Assembly: GCF_023823685.1 (NCBI RefSeq)
Contig: NZ_JAMXBF010000008.1
Location: forward strand, 62,001 to 126,000
DNA: 64,000 bases
Direction of reading: 5' to 3'
DNA from: Pseudomonas subflava
Lineage (GTDB): Bacteria > Pseudomonadota > Gammaproteobacteria > Pseudomonadales > Pseudomonadaceae
Position 1 is the first letter of the stretch. Each line of letters starts with the position of its first letter. Under the pieces are notes generated by a model that saw only the letters and a list, made by a program, of their open reading frames with translations, had not been told where the DNA came from and did no database searches. Positions 1 through 8,671 of the stretch are shown here, one piece after another. The position numbers and the translations under genes are program-made.

Positions 1-2115
1 GGTGCGCAGGCCCTGGAAGATGTTCATGTCCATGATCGGTGTGTTGCCGGTGGCCATCAGCACGATCATGGTCTCGCCGACGGCGCGACCGAGGCCGATC
101 ATCAGCGCCGAGAAGATACCCGGGCTGGCGGTGAGGATTACCACACGGGTCAGGGTCTGCCAGGGCGTGGCGCCCAGGGCCAGGGAGCCGAAGGTCAGAC
201 TCTTGGGCACGCTAAACACGGCGTCTTCGGCGATCGAGTAGATGTTCGGGATCACCGCGAAGCCCATGGCCAGGCCGACCACCAAGGCGTTGCGCTGGTC
301 GAAGGTGATGCCCAGGTCATTGCTGATCCACAGGCGCATGTCGCCGCCGAAGAACCAGTTCTCCAGGTAGCCGCTCATGCCCAGCGAGCCCCAGCCGATG
401 ACGATGATCACCGGGATCAGCAGTGCCGCTTCCCAGCCGTCCGGAATCACCAGGCGGATGCGCTCCGGCAGGCGGCTCCAGGCGAAGGCAGCGAGCAGCA
501 CGCCGACCGGCGTCAGCAGCAGTAAGCTGAAGATGCCCGGCAGGTGGCCTTCGACATACGGCGCCAGGAACAGGCCAGCGAAGAAGCCGAGGATCACCGT
601 CGGCAGCGCCTCCATCAGCTCGATCACCGGCTTGACCTTGCGGCGCATAGCCGGGGCCATGAAGTAGGCGGTGTAGATGGCCGCGCAGATGGCCAGCGGG
701 GCGGCCAGCAGCATGGCGTAGAAGGCGGCCTTGAGGGTGCCGAAGGTCAGCGGCGCCAGGCTCATCTTCGGTTCGAAATCGCTGTTGGCGGAGGTCGACT
801 GCCAGACATACTTCGGCTCGTCGTAGCTCTCGTACCAGACCTTGCCCCACAGCGCGCTCCAGGAGATTTCCGGGTGCGGGTTGTCGATGGCGAAACGCTG
901 CAGCTGGCCGCTGGACTCCACCAGCACGCGGTTGGCGCGCGGTGACAGGGCGGCGCTGCCGGGGCCCTCGGCGACCTTCTCGATCAGCAGGGTGCGGTGC
1001 GCGGTGCTGTGGAAGATGCCCAGGTTGCCGGCGGCGTCCAGTGCGATGAAGCCCTTGCGGCGCTCCTCGGGCAGGATCTGGGTGATGGCGGCGTTTTCCA
1101 GCTGGAAGTCGCGGATGCGGGTCAGCGCCGCCTTGCCATCGTGGTCGCGAACCATGAACCACTGGGCGATGCCGCCCTTGCTGTCGCCGATCATCAGCGA
1201 GATACCGCCGAGCAGCGGATTGACCGCGGTAACTTCGGCCTCGCCGTTGAGCAGCGTGTAGCGGCCGTTGAGGCTCTTGCTGCGCAGGTCGAACACATCG
1301 GCGGTGGCCTTGCCGTTGATCACGAACAGCCACTGCTGGCGCGGGTCGATGACCATCGCCTTGATCGGCTCGGCGATCTGCGGCAGAACGATGCGCTCCT
1401 CGTCCAGGCTGACCTCGCCGGTCATCAGGTTCTCTTCGCGGCTAATGCTCAGCAGGTGCAGCTCGGCGCCGGTAGAGGCGCTGAGCATCAGGCTGTCGCC
1501 GTTCTGGCTGATGGCCACGTGCTCCAGGGCGCGGCCCTGGTCGTCGAGGCTGATGGGCGCCTCGCCGAACGGATAGATCAGCTCGGGGGTGATGGTCTTG
1601 ACGTTGTTCGGGTAGCTCACCTTGTAGGCGTGCTCGAACACCAGTACCTGGCCGTTGGACAGACCGAGCACCACGCGGCGGCTGCCGGGTTGGTCCTCGG
1701 ACACCGAGGCGATGCTCGCACCCGCTGGCAGGGCCAGCTGGAAGTCGTTCATGGGGGCCGCGTCCTTCACGGCGAAGAACTGCACCTGGCCGCTGCGCGA
1801 CAGGCGCATGGCGACCTTGTTCTGCTCCTCGATGGAGAGCAGCAGTGCCTCGCCCTGGCCGGCCAGCCAGCTCGGCTGCTGGGCTTCGCGGGCCTCCATG
1901 TCGGCACCGCCGAACATGGGCGCGACGACGTAGGCGAGGTAGAAGAAGATCAGGGTGATGCAGGCCAGCACGGCCAGGCCGCCGATGGACACGTACCAGC
2001 GCGCCATGCGGTCCTTGAGGGCGCGCATGCGCCGCTTGCGCTGCAGGGCGGGGGTATCGAAATCGATCCGGTGGCTGTTGGAAGCACTCATGCGGTTATT
2101 GGCCAGGTCGTTCAT
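1..2115 (-). CDS. pstC: Phosphate ABC transporter permease PstC (3' end outside window)
   Basis: Inner-membrane permease of the high-affinity PstSCAB phosphate importer. The frame stays open from the ATG at 2115 to the window edge (705 codons, no stop), and the last visible residues LMATGNTPIMDMNIFQGLRT match the C-terminal permease signature of PstC. The order is a cytoplasmic N-terminus, one membrane segment near residues 45-65, a large soluble insert up to about residue 440, then the multi-spanning permease domain. This long form is typical of Pseudomonas and much larger than E. coli PstC. An in-frame ATG at 2091 is an alternative start. It lies 174 bp downstream of pstS on the same strand, with two stem-loops between, so it is probably transcribed from the pstS promoter at reduced level. 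Confidence 0.93.
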   Translation of the reverse strand, partial: MNDLANNRMSASNSHRIDFDTPALQRKRRMRALKDRMARWYVSIGGLAVLACITLIFFYLAYVVAPMFGGADMEAREAQQPSWLAGQGEALLLSIEEQNKVAMRLSRSGQVQFFAVKDAAPMNDFQLALPAGASIASVSEDQPGSRRVVLGLSNGQVLVFEHAYKVSYPNNVKTITPELIYPFGEAPISLDDQGRALEHVAISQNGDSLMLSASTGAELHLLSISREENLMTGEVSLDEERIVLPQIAEPIKAMVIDPRQQWLFVINGKATADVFDLRSKSLNGRYTLLNGEAEVTAVNPLLGGISLMIGDSKGGIAQWFMVRDHDGKAALTRIRDFQLENAAITQILPEERRKGFIALDAAGNLGIFHSTAHRTLLIEKVAEGPGSAALSPRANRVLVESSGQLQRFAIDNPHPEISWSALWGKVWYESYDEPKYVWQSTSANSDFEPKMSLAPLTFGTLKAAFYAMLLAAPLAICAAIYTAYFMAPAMRRKVKPVIELMEALPTVILGFFAGLFLAPYVEGHLPGIFSLLLLTPVGVLLAAFAWSRLPERIRLVIPDGWEAALLIPVIIVIGWGSLGMSGYLENWFFGGDMRLWISNDLGITFDQRNALVVGLAMGFAVIPNIYSIAEDAVFSVPKSLTFGSLALGATPWQTLTRVVILTASPGIFSALMIGLGRAVGETMIVLMATGNTPIMDMNIFQGLRT

Positions 2116-2213
2116 GAGGATATCTCGGCGCGGCGGACATGCCCGCTCAATGTGAGGTACGTCAATCTATCCAGCTTGTGTGACAGAAAGATTACAGAGC
2201 GGTGACGTGACAA

Positions 2214-2276
2214 CGCCCACGGCTCCGAAGAGTCGCGGGCGTGTCGGACGGAGCGCCGGGGATGGGGGCCCGGCGC
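2214..2276 (-). terminator. Two stem-loops between pstS and pstC
   Basis: Just after the pstS stop there is an 8-bp GC-only stem, GCGCCGGG/CCCGGCGC (2253-2276, 8-nt loop). It is followed by a second, imperfect 12-bp stem with a CGAA tetraloop (2214-2241). Neither has a U-tract, so they look like mRNA-stabilising or partial-termination elements that would raise pstS message over pstC. Confidence 0.5.
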
Positions 2277-2289
2277 ACCGCTGGGCGGA

Positions 2290-3258
2290 TTACAGGCCCA
2301 GTTCTTTCTTGGTCTTCTCGACCACCTTGGCCGGCAGCGGGATGTAGCCATCCTTCACCACCACTTCCTGTCCCTGCTTCGACAGCACGAGCTTCAGGAA
2401 TTCGGCTTCCAGCGGGGACAGCGGCTTGTTCGGCGCCTTGTTCACGTAGACGTAGAAGAAGCGAGCCAGCGGGAATTTGCCAGCCAGGGCGTTGGCTTCG
2501 TTGGCCTCGAAGGCTTCGCCGCCTTTCTTGGACAGCGGTACGGCACGGACGCTGGAGGTCTTGTAGCCGATGCCCGAGTAGCCGATGGCATTCAGGGTGC
2601 TGGAGATCGACTGCACCACGGAAGCCGAACCCGGCTGCTCGTTGACGTTGGATTTGAAGTCGCCTTTGCACAGCGCTTCTTCCTTGAAGTAACCGTAGGT
2701 GCCGGACACCGAGTTACGACCGAACAGCTGGATCGGCTTGGCAGCCCACTCACCGGTCAGACCCAGGTCGCCCCAGGTGGTGATGTCCTTGGCGCCACCG
2801 CACAGGCGGGTGCTGGAGAAGATGGCGTCGACTTGAGCCATGTCCAGGGATTTGATCGGATTGTCCTTGTGCACGAACACGGCCAGGGCGTCGATGGCAA
2901 CCGGGATTTCGACCGGCTTGTAGCCGTATTTCTCTTCGAAGGCCTGCAGCTCGTTGTCCTTCATGGCGCGGGACATCGGGCCGATGTTGGCGGTGCCTTC
3001 GGTCAGGGCGGGCGGCGCGGTGGAGGAGCCGGCGGCCTGAATCTGGATGTTTACGTTCGGGTACAGCTTCTTGTATTCCTCGGCCCACAGGGTCATCAGG
3101 TTGGCCAGGGAGTCGGAGCCGACGCTGGACAGGTTGCCCGATACACCGGAAGTCTTTTCATAGGTCGGCAGAGCCGGGTCGATAGCGGCAACCGCACTAG
3201 CGGCGCTTACGCCAGCGGCGACAAAGGTCAGGGCCGCCATCAAACGCTTGAGTTTCAT
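2290..3258 (-). CDS. pstS: Phosphate-binding periplasmic protein PstS
   Basis: 322-aa periplasmic receptor of the Pst phosphate importer. Residues 1-25 form a Sec signal peptide ([12 protein letters not shown] then a hydrophobic stretch ending ASAVAA). The mature protein has the phosphate-binding signatures SSVGSD near residue 47 and NSVSGTYG near residue 185. The start at 3258 is followed by a canonical signal sequence and sits 55 bp downstream of a three-repeat PHO box, consistent with PhoB induction under phosphate starvation. It is the first gene of the pst operon; pstC follows. Confidence 0.96.
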   Translation of the reverse strand: MKLKRLMAALTFVAAGVSAASAVAAIDPALPTYEKTSGVSGNLSSVGSDSLANLMTLWAEEYKKLYPNVNIQIQAAGSSTAPPALTEGTANIGPMSRAMKDNELQAFEEKYGYKPVEIPVAIDALAVFVHKDNPIKSLDMAQVDAIFSSTRLCGGAKDITTWGDLGLTGEWAAKPIQLFGRNSVSGTYGYFKEEALCKGDFKSNVNEQPGSASVVQSISSTLNAIGYSGIGYKTSSVRAVPLSKKGGEAFEANEANALAGKFPLARFFYVYVNKAPNKPLSPLEAEFLKLVLSKQGQEVVVKDGYIPLPAKVVEKTKKELGL

Positions 3259-3313
3259 GCCTTGCTCCTAGCAGAGGGGTTGGATGGAACGGGGCCAAGT
3301 ATCTGCAGCCCGG

Positions 3314-3342
3314 ATGAACACTCTATGAACGGAATATGACAA
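3314..3342 (-). promoter_or_regulatory. PHO box upstream of pstS (three 7-bp repeats)
   Basis: Read on the minus strand, TTGTCAT-ATTC-CGTTCAT-AGAG-TGTTCAT gives three 7-mers spaced by 4 bp (11-bp period), the standard PhoB-binding architecture (consensus CTGTCAT repeats). It lies 56-84 bp before the pstS ATG and 68 bp from the divergent sugar dehydrogenase start, so it could affect both promoters. Confidence 0.85.
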
Positions 3343-3409
3343 TTGGATGAATGGCCACTATGGCGGTCCAAAAATGTTCCCCGCCTTTCGGTCCTCACGG
3401 AGACTGCCC

Positions 3410-4714
3410 ATGAACCGACTGCAACTGCTGTCCGCCGCCGCCCTGGCGCTCGCCTGCAGCGCCTGCGGCGAGCAGGCCAAGCTCAATGTCAGCGACGGCA
3501 CCGGGCCGCGCCCGGAGCTGCCGGAGCCGAACAAGACCCTGCTACCCACCGTGAACATCGCCCCCGCCAAAGGCTGGCCCGAGGGCGGCAAGCCGACCGC
3601 GGCCGGCGGCCTGCAGGTCAATGCCTTCGCCGAAGGCCTGGATCACCCACGCTGGCTGCACGTCCTGCCCAACGGCGACGTGCTGGTGGCCGAGAGCAAC
3701 GCGCCGAAGACCGACAAGCCGTTCAGCCTCAAGGGCTGGATCACCAGCAAGGTGATGAAGCGCGCAGGCGCCAAGCCGCCGAGTGCGGACCGCATCACTC
3801 TGCTGCGCGACGCGGACAACGACGGCGTCGCCGAAGTGCGCGAGGTGTTTCTCGACGGCCTGTACTCGCCCTTCGGCATGGCCCTGGTGGGCAACGACTT
3901 CTATATCGCCAACGCCGACGCCCTGGTGCGTGTGCCCTACAAGGAAGGCCAGACCCGCATCGAGGCCACGCCTGAGAAGGTCACCGACCTGCCGGCTGGC
4001 ATCAACCATCACTGGACCAAGAACGTCGTCGCCAGCAAGGACGGGCAGAAGCTCTACGTCACCGTCGGCTCCAACAGCAACGTCGGCGAGAACGGCATAG
4101 AGATGGAAGACGGCCGTGCCGCGATCTGGGAGGTCGACCGCGCCAGCGGGCAGAAGCGCCTGTTCGCCACCGGCCTGCGCAACCCCAACGGCCTGGCCTG
4201 GGAGCCGCACACCGGCGCCTTGTGGACCGCGGTGAACGAGCGCGACGAGATCGGCAGCGATCTGGTGCCGGATTACATCACCTCGGTACGCGACGGCGGC
4301 TTCTACGGCTGGCCCTACAGCTACTTCGGCCAGCACGTCGACGAGCGCGTCAAGCCGCCACGCCCCGAACTGGTGGCCAAGGCGCTAGTGCCGGACTATG
4401 CGCTGGGGCCGCACACCGCCTCGCTGGGCATCGCCTTCGGCCAGGACGGCGCACTGCCGAACCTGCAGAACGGCCTGTTCGTCGGCCAGCACGGCTCGTG
4501 GAACCGCAAGCCGCACAGCGGCTACAAGGTGATCTTCGTGCCGTTCGAGGAAGGCCGGCCCAGCGGTTCGCCGGTCGACGTGCTGACCGGCTTCCTCAAT
4601 GCCGAGGGCGAGGCCCAGGGTCGCCCGGTGGACGTCCGGCTGGACCGCCAGGGCGCGCTGCTGGTGACCGACGACGTCGGCAACAAGATCTGGCGGGTGA
4701 CGCCGGCGCAGTGA
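3410..4714 (+). CDS. PQQ-dependent sugar/sorbosone dehydrogenase-like lipoprotein
   Basis: 434-aa secreted protein of the soluble glucose/sorbosone dehydrogenase beta-propeller family, which oxidises aldoses or related sugars with PQQ. The N-terminus [19 protein letters not shown] has a lipobox (ALACSAC), so it is probably a membrane-anchored lipoprotein facing the periplasm. Family hallmarks include [12 protein letters not shown], the [13 protein letters not shown] segment, GQHGSWNR and the C-terminal [13 protein letters not shown]. The ATG at 3410 was chosen because it begins the signal peptide and has a GGAG upstream (3399-3402); an upstream in-frame ATG at 3347 would add 21 unrelated residues. 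It is divergent from pstS. The actual substrate cannot be read from sequence. Confidence 0.85.
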   Translation: MNRLQLLSAAALALACSACGEQAKLNVSDGTGPRPELPEPNKTLLPTVNIAPAKGWPEGGKPTAAGGLQVNAFAEGLDHPRWLHVLPNGDVLVAESNAPKTDKPFSLKGWITSKVMKRAGAKPPSADRITLLRDADNDGVAEVREVFLDGLYSPFGMALVGNDFYIANADALVRVPYKEGQTRIEATPEKVTDLPAGINHHWTKNVVASKDGQKLYVTVGSNSNVGENGIEMEDGRAAIWEVDRASGQKRLFATGLRNPNGLAWEPHTGALWTAVNERDEIGSDLVPDYITSVRDGGFYGWPYSYFGQHVDERVKPPRPELVAKALVPDYALGPHTASLGIAFGQDGALPNLQNGLFVGQHGSWNRKPHSGYKVIFVPFEEGRPSGSPVDVLTGFLNAEGEAQGRPVDVRLDRQGALLVTDDVGNKIWRVTPAQ

Positions 4715-4729
4715 CGCGCCGGCGGTGCC

Positions 4730-6019
4730 TCAGCGCTGCTGCCGGAACAGGTAGAGCCCGGTCGCCATGAACAGCAGGCACAAGGCGCCGACGTAGTAGG
4801 CCGGGCCCAGTGGGCTCCACTTCAGCAGCAGGCTGACCAGGATCGGCGTCAGGCCGCCGAAGATGGCGTAGGCCAGGTTGTAGGAGAACGACAGCCCGGA
4901 GAAGCGCACCACCGCCGGGAACGCCTTGACCATCACCATGGGGATGGCGCCGATCATGCCCACGCACAGGCCGGCCAAGGCGTACAGCGGCATCAGCAGG
5001 TCCGGCTGGGTCTTCACGGTCGTGTAGAACAGCGAGGACGTGGCCAGCAGCAGCGCGCCGCCGACCAGGAAGGTGCGTCCGGCGCCGAAGCGGTCGGCGG
5101 CCAGGCCAGCCAGCACGCAGCCGATGCTCAGGCAGACGATGGCCACGCCGTTGGCCGCCAGGGTGTCGGCCGGGCTGAAGCCGTGCTGGGTCTGCAGCAG
5201 GGTCGGGGTCATCAGGATCACCACGACGATGCCGGCCGACAACACCCAGGTCAGCAACATCGACAGCAACACCGCCGGGCGATGCTCGCGTATCACCGCC
5301 TTGAGCGGCAGCTCGGCGGCCAGCGACTGGCGCAGCTGCAGCTCGGCGAACACCGGGGTTTCGTGCAGCCAGCGGCGCAGGTAGACGGACACCAAGCCGA
5401 ACACGCCGCCGATCAGGAAGGGAATACGCCAGGCGTAGTCGGCGATTTCCTCGGGCGTGAAGACGCGGTTGATCGCGCTGGCGGCCAGCGAGCCGAGCAG
5501 AATGCCGGCGGTCAGGCCCGCGGTCAGCGTGCTGCAGGCGAAGCCGATGCGCTTTTCCGGCACGTGCTCGGCGACGAACACCCAGGCGCCCGGCACCTCG
5601 CCGCCGATGGCCGCGCCCTGCATCACGCGCAGGGCCAGCAGCGCCAGCGGCGCCCAGATGCCGATCTGCGCGTAGGTCGGCAGCAGGCCCATCAGCAGGG
5701 TCGGCACCGCCATCAGGAAGATGCTCAGGGTGAACATGCGCTTGCGCCCGAGCAGATCGCCGAAGTGAGCCATGACGATGCCGCCCAGGGGCCGCGCCAG
5801 GTAGCCGGCGGCGAAGATGCCGAAGGTCTGCAGCTGGCGCAGCCATTCCGGCATCTCGGCGGGGAAGAACAGCTTGCCGACCACGGCGGCGAAGAACACG
5901 AAGATGATGAAGTCGTAGAACTCCAGCGCACCGCCCAGGGCGGAAAGCGAGAGGGTCTTGTAGTCGCTGCGGTTCAGGGGGCGCGCCGCGGGCGCAGGGC
6001 TGGCATGCTCGGCAGACAT
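4730..6019 (-). CDS. MFS transporter, metabolite:H+ symporter (MHS) family
   Basis: 429-aa, 12-helix major facilitator permease. MHS-family hallmarks are visible: SLSALGGALEFYDFIIF in the first helix, GYLARPLGG, and the loop 2-3 motif HFGDLLGRKR (roughly residues 86-95), plus RVMQGAAIGGEVPGAWVF. Members import organic acids, osmolytes or aromatic acids with protons; the substrate here is unknown. It converges tail-to-tail on the sugar dehydrogenase with only 15 bp between, and it is divergent from the thioesterase. It seems monocistronic. Confidence 0.88.
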   Translation of the reverse strand: MSAEHASPAPAARPLNRSDYKTLSLSALGGALEFYDFIIFVFFAAVVGKLFFPAEMPEWLRQLQTFGIFAAGYLARPLGGIVMAHFGDLLGRKRMFTLSIFLMAVPTLLMGLLPTYAQIGIWAPLALLALRVMQGAAIGGEVPGAWVFVAEHVPEKRIGFACSTLTAGLTAGILLGSLAASAINRVFTPEEIADYAWRIPFLIGGVFGLVSVYLRRWLHETPVFAELQLRQSLAAELPLKAVIREHRPAVLLSMLLTWVLSAGIVVVILMTPTLLQTQHGFSPADTLAANGVAIVCLSIGCVLAGLAADRFGAGRTFLVGGALLLATSSLFYTTVKTQPDLLMPLYALAGLCVGMIGAIPMVMVKAFPAVVRFSGLSFSYNLAYAIFGGLTPILVSLLLKWSPLGPAYYVGALCLLFMATGLYLFRQQR

Positions 6020-6173
6020 AGGGGGCTTCGTTATAGGTATGGATGAGGCTGGCGCAACATAGCAAATCGGCCGCGGGGGCAGCGACTGTTCCGTCGCGAA
6101 TCGGGCGGCGGCGCCTGCTCAACGCAACCACGCGGTCGCGCGTCGACGGGTCGTCCTTTGCTCCGCGCCTCTA

Positions 6174-6179
6174 TATACT
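6174..6179 (+). promoter_or_regulatory. Probable -10 element for the thioesterase gene
   Basis: TATACT, 65 bp upstream of the thioesterase ATG in a 225-bp divergent gap. A good -35 is not obvious, so this is a weak call. Confidence 0.35.
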
Positions 6180-6244
6180 GCGCTCGGCCCCTGCCGCAGG
6201 GCCGCGGCCAGCCAACGACAAGAATCCACCCCGGGCGCAGCAAG

Positions 6245-6649
6245 ATGATCGAACTCGAACAGGAAGACCCCATCCCCCAGGGCGATCTGGCCCTGCAGAT
6301 CACCGCCCTGCCGCGCGAGACCAACGGTTTCGGCGACATCTATGGCGGCTGGCTGGTCTCGCAGATGGACCTGGCCGGCACCGCCATGGCCAGCAAGGTA
6401 GCCGGCGGCCGAGTCGCCACCGTGGCCATCGACCGCATGGCCTTCCTGGTGCCGGTGGCCGTGGGCGCCCAGCTCTCCTTTTATACCCAGACCCTGGAGA
6501 TCGGCCGCAGCTCGATCCAGATGCTGGTCGAGGTATGGAGCGACGACCCGCTGTCCAGCGAGTGGCGCAAGGTCACCGAGGCGGTGTTCGTGTTCGTCGC
6601 CATCGACGGCAGCGGCCGCACCCGCCCGGTCCCGCCCCGCCGCGGCTGA
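6245..6649 (+). CDS. Acyl-CoA thioesterase, YciA-like hotdog fold
   Basis: 134-aa single hotdog-domain protein expected to hydrolyse acyl-CoA thioesters in the cytoplasm. The signature is ETNGFGDIYGGWLVSQMD (residues about 20-37), matching the YciA/acyl-CoA hydrolase pattern in which N and D residues near the helix start act in catalysis, followed by the ATVAIDRMAF strand. I placed the start at 6245 (MIELEQEDP), where YciA-type proteins begin; an in-frame start at 6158 would add 29 unrelated residues. Divergent from the MFS gene, and followed after 109 bp by the mutarotase gene. Confidence 0.87.
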   Translation: MIELEQEDPIPQGDLALQITALPRETNGFGDIYGGWLVSQMDLAGTAMASKVAGGRVATVAIDRMAFLVPVAVGAQLSFYTQTLEIGRSSIQMLVEVWSDDPLSSEWRKVTEAVFVFVAIDGSGRTRPVPPRRG

Positions 6650-6758
6650 AGCACCACCCCGCGCCAGACGACGCCGACCTCGAGTCGGCGTCTTGCATTC
6701 GACTTGGTCTTTTTCGCTTCGCTGGAGTCAAATGCCCCAGGACTTCAGGGAGAACACG

Positions 6759-7652
6759 ATGAGCCAGGCACAGATTGAACGCATCGAACTGGACGAACTG
6801 ACCTGCTGGCGCGTGCGCCTGGGCGAGGCCGAGCTGCTGGTGGCGCAGCAGGGCGCCCAAGTGCTGAGCTACCAGCGCGGCGAGCAGCCGCCGCTGATCT
6901 GGCTCAGCGAACAGGCCGCCTACCAGCGCCGCCAGTCGGTGCGCGGCGGCGTGCCGGTGTGCTGGCCCTGGTTCGGCGACCTGGGCCGCAACCCGCCGGC
7001 GCTGCAGGCGCAGCACGCCAACCCGGGCGAGGCACCCTTCCACGGCGGCGTGCGCGGGCTGGACTGGCAGCTACAGGGCATCGACGAACGCGACGGCGGC
7101 GTACACCTCGGCTTCAGTTTCGACACCCGGCAGAACCCGCTACCGGACTGGCCGCATGCCGCCGAGCTGCGCCTGGATATCCGCCTGGACGAACGCCTGC
7201 ACCTGGACCTGACCAGCCGCAACCTGGGCGACGCGCCGCTGGCCCTAAGCCAGGCGCTGCACAGTTACTTCGCCATCAGCGACATCCATCAGGTGGAGGT
7301 GCAGGGCCTAGACGGCTGCCGCTACATCGAGACGCTGGAAGACTGGCAGGAGCGCCACCAACAGGGCGCGCTGCGCTTCACCGGCGAGACCGACCGCATC
7401 TACCTCGACGTGCCGTCGCGCCTGCGCCTGCACGACGCCGGCTGGAACCGCGACCTGCTGCTGGAGACCCGCCACTCGCGCTCGGCCATCCTGTGGAATC
7501 CCTGGATCGACAAGGCGCAACGCCTGTCCGCCTTCGCCGACGATGCCTGGCAGCGCATGCTGTGCATCGAGACGGCCAATGTCTGGGACGATTGCGTGGA
7601 GCTGGCGCCCGGCGAGAGCCACAGCCTGGGCGTCAGCCTGTGGAGCGAGTGA
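6759..7652 (+). CDS. D-hexose-6-phosphate mutarotase (YeaD/aldose 1-epimerase family)
   Basis: 298-aa galactose-mutarotase-like beta-sandwich protein, expected to interconvert the anomers of glucose-6-phosphate and similar sugars in the cytoplasm. Visible family features are GGVPVCWPWFG (about residue 64), FHGGVRGLDW, the LHSYFAISDI histidine motif and the C-terminal ETANVWDDCVELAPGESH. The ATG at 6759 has AGGGAG 7 bp upstream; an alternative ATG lies at 6732. The neighbours do not form an obvious operon. Confidence 0.88.
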   Translation: MSQAQIERIELDELTCWRVRLGEAELLVAQQGAQVLSYQRGEQPPLIWLSEQAAYQRRQSVRGGVPVCWPWFGDLGRNPPALQAQHANPGEAPFHGGVRGLDWQLQGIDERDGGVHLGFSFDTRQNPLPDWPHAAELRLDIRLDERLHLDLTSRNLGDAPLALSQALHSYFAISDIHQVEVQGLDGCRYIETLEDWQERHQQGALRFTGETDRIYLDVPSRLRLHDAGWNRDLLLETRHSRSAILWNPWIDKAQRLSAFADDAWQRMLCIETANVWDDCVELAPGESHSLGVSLWSE

Positions 7653-7667
7653 GGATCTAGTGCGGCC

Positions 7668-7762
7668 GGTGCGCGCAGCGCACCCTTACGAGCGACGCCT
7701 CACCCAAGGGTGCGCCTTGCGCACCGACGGTGCCCAGTGGGTGCTGCGCGGCGCACCCTACA
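7668..7762. repeat. REP-like cluster of GGTGCGC/GCGCACC hairpins
   Basis: Three adjacent hairpins with GGTGCGC...GCGCACC arms fill the gap between the mutarotase and the DUF3299-like gene. The last one ends GCGCACCCTAC, i.e. GTAGGGTGCGC on the other strand, the GTAG signature of Pseudomonas REP sequences. Its GTAG supplies the TAG stop codon of the flanking gene. Related copies are at 20099-20118 and 21993-22082. Confidence 0.75.
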
Positions 7763-8288
7763 GGTCGCTTTCCTCCACCAGACGCACCGAGCTGGCGTCC
7801 AGCGCGTAGGAGGCCTCGGCCAGGTCGTTCGCGACCGCCTCGACGCGCAGGGTGCCGTCGACCCACAGCGGCTCGTAGATATCGTCCAGGGCGATGCCCT
7901 CGGGATAGCGCACCAGCACGATCTGGTTCGGCGGCGGCGGCGGCACGTGGATGCAGGCGCCCGGGTAGGGCACCAGGAACAGAAGCGTGCTCTTGCCCTC
8001 GGCGTCGCTCTCGAGCGGCACGGGATAGCCGCCCAGTCGAATCTGCCTGCCATTCAGGCGCGCCACCGTCTTCTTCGAGTACATCACCGCCGGCAGGCCC
8101 TGTTCCTGCTTGAGCCCGCCCTGCTGACCGAAGGTGCCGGCCGCCTCGGGGCTGTCGTGGCTGATCTCCGGCATGGCCTCCAGGGCCTGGCGATCTTCGG
8201 GCGGCATCAGCTCCAGCCAGTCCAGCTCGGCCGGCTCAGCGTGGGTCAGCAGGGGCAGCAGCAACAGGGCGAACAGCAGGCGGCGCAT
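7758..8288 (-). CDS. DUF3299-like secreted protein
   Basis: 176-aa protein with a short signal peptide (MRRLLFALLLLPLLTHA) and so probably periplasmic. The conserved region KKTVARLNGRQIRLGGYPVPLE, followed by FLVPYPGACIHVPPPPPNQIVLV (about residues 70-125), is characteristic of the DUF3299 family, which has no established function. The stop codon is provided by a REP-like element. It is followed on the plus-strand side by REP DNA only. Next upstream on the same strand is the GlsB-type gene, 54 bp away, so the two could be co-transcribed. Confidence 0.75.
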   Translation of the reverse strand: MRRLLFALLLLPLLTHAEPAELDWLELMPPEDRQALEAMPEISHDSPEAAGTFGQQGGLKQEQGLPAVMYSKKTVARLNGRQIRLGGYPVPLESDAEGKSTLLFLVPYPGACIHVPPPPPNQIVLVRYPEGIALDDIYEPLWVDGTLRVEAVANDLAEASYALDASSVRLVEESDL

Positions 8289-8342
8289 GGTCGGTCTCGT
8301 GGCGGTGAATGGCGTCTAGCCTACCGGCTCGGCGCACGCACG

Positions 8343-8588
8343 TCAGTCGCGGCGGACCAGGCCGACGACGATCAGCAGGAGAATGGCGCCGACCACCGCA
8401 CCGATGAATCCGGCGGTCTCGCCGGCCTCGTAGATGCCCAGGGCCTGGCCGCCGTAGGTCGCCGCCAGGGAGCCGCCGATGCCCAGCAGGATGGTCAGGA
8501 TCCAGCCCATGCTGTCGTCGCCGGGCTTGAGAAAGCGCGCGACCAGACCGACGATCAGGCCGATGAAAAGGGTGCCGATGATGCTCAT
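8343..8588 (-). CDS. GlsB/YeaQ/YmgE family membrane protein
   Basis: 81-aa, very hydrophobic protein with three predicted membrane helices and glycine-rich turns (MSIIGTLFIGLIVGLVARFL, then the LLGIGGSLAATYGG core). This is the transglycosylase-associated / YeaQ-YmgE family, often stress-induced, with no firm biochemical role. The start at 8588 has an excellent AAGGAG ribosome site 7 nt upstream; a longer in-frame version would start at 8621. Confidence 0.88.
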   Translation of the reverse strand: MSIIGTLFIGLIVGLVARFLKPGDDSMGWILTILLGIGGSLAATYGGQALGIYEAGETAGFIGAVVGAILLLIVVGLVRRD

Positions 8589-8671
8589 TGTCGTACTCCT
8601 TCGAAGCCCAGAAACGCACAAGGCGCGCCAGTGGCACGCCTCGTTTGTGACCTCGAACGAAGCGGCAGGGT

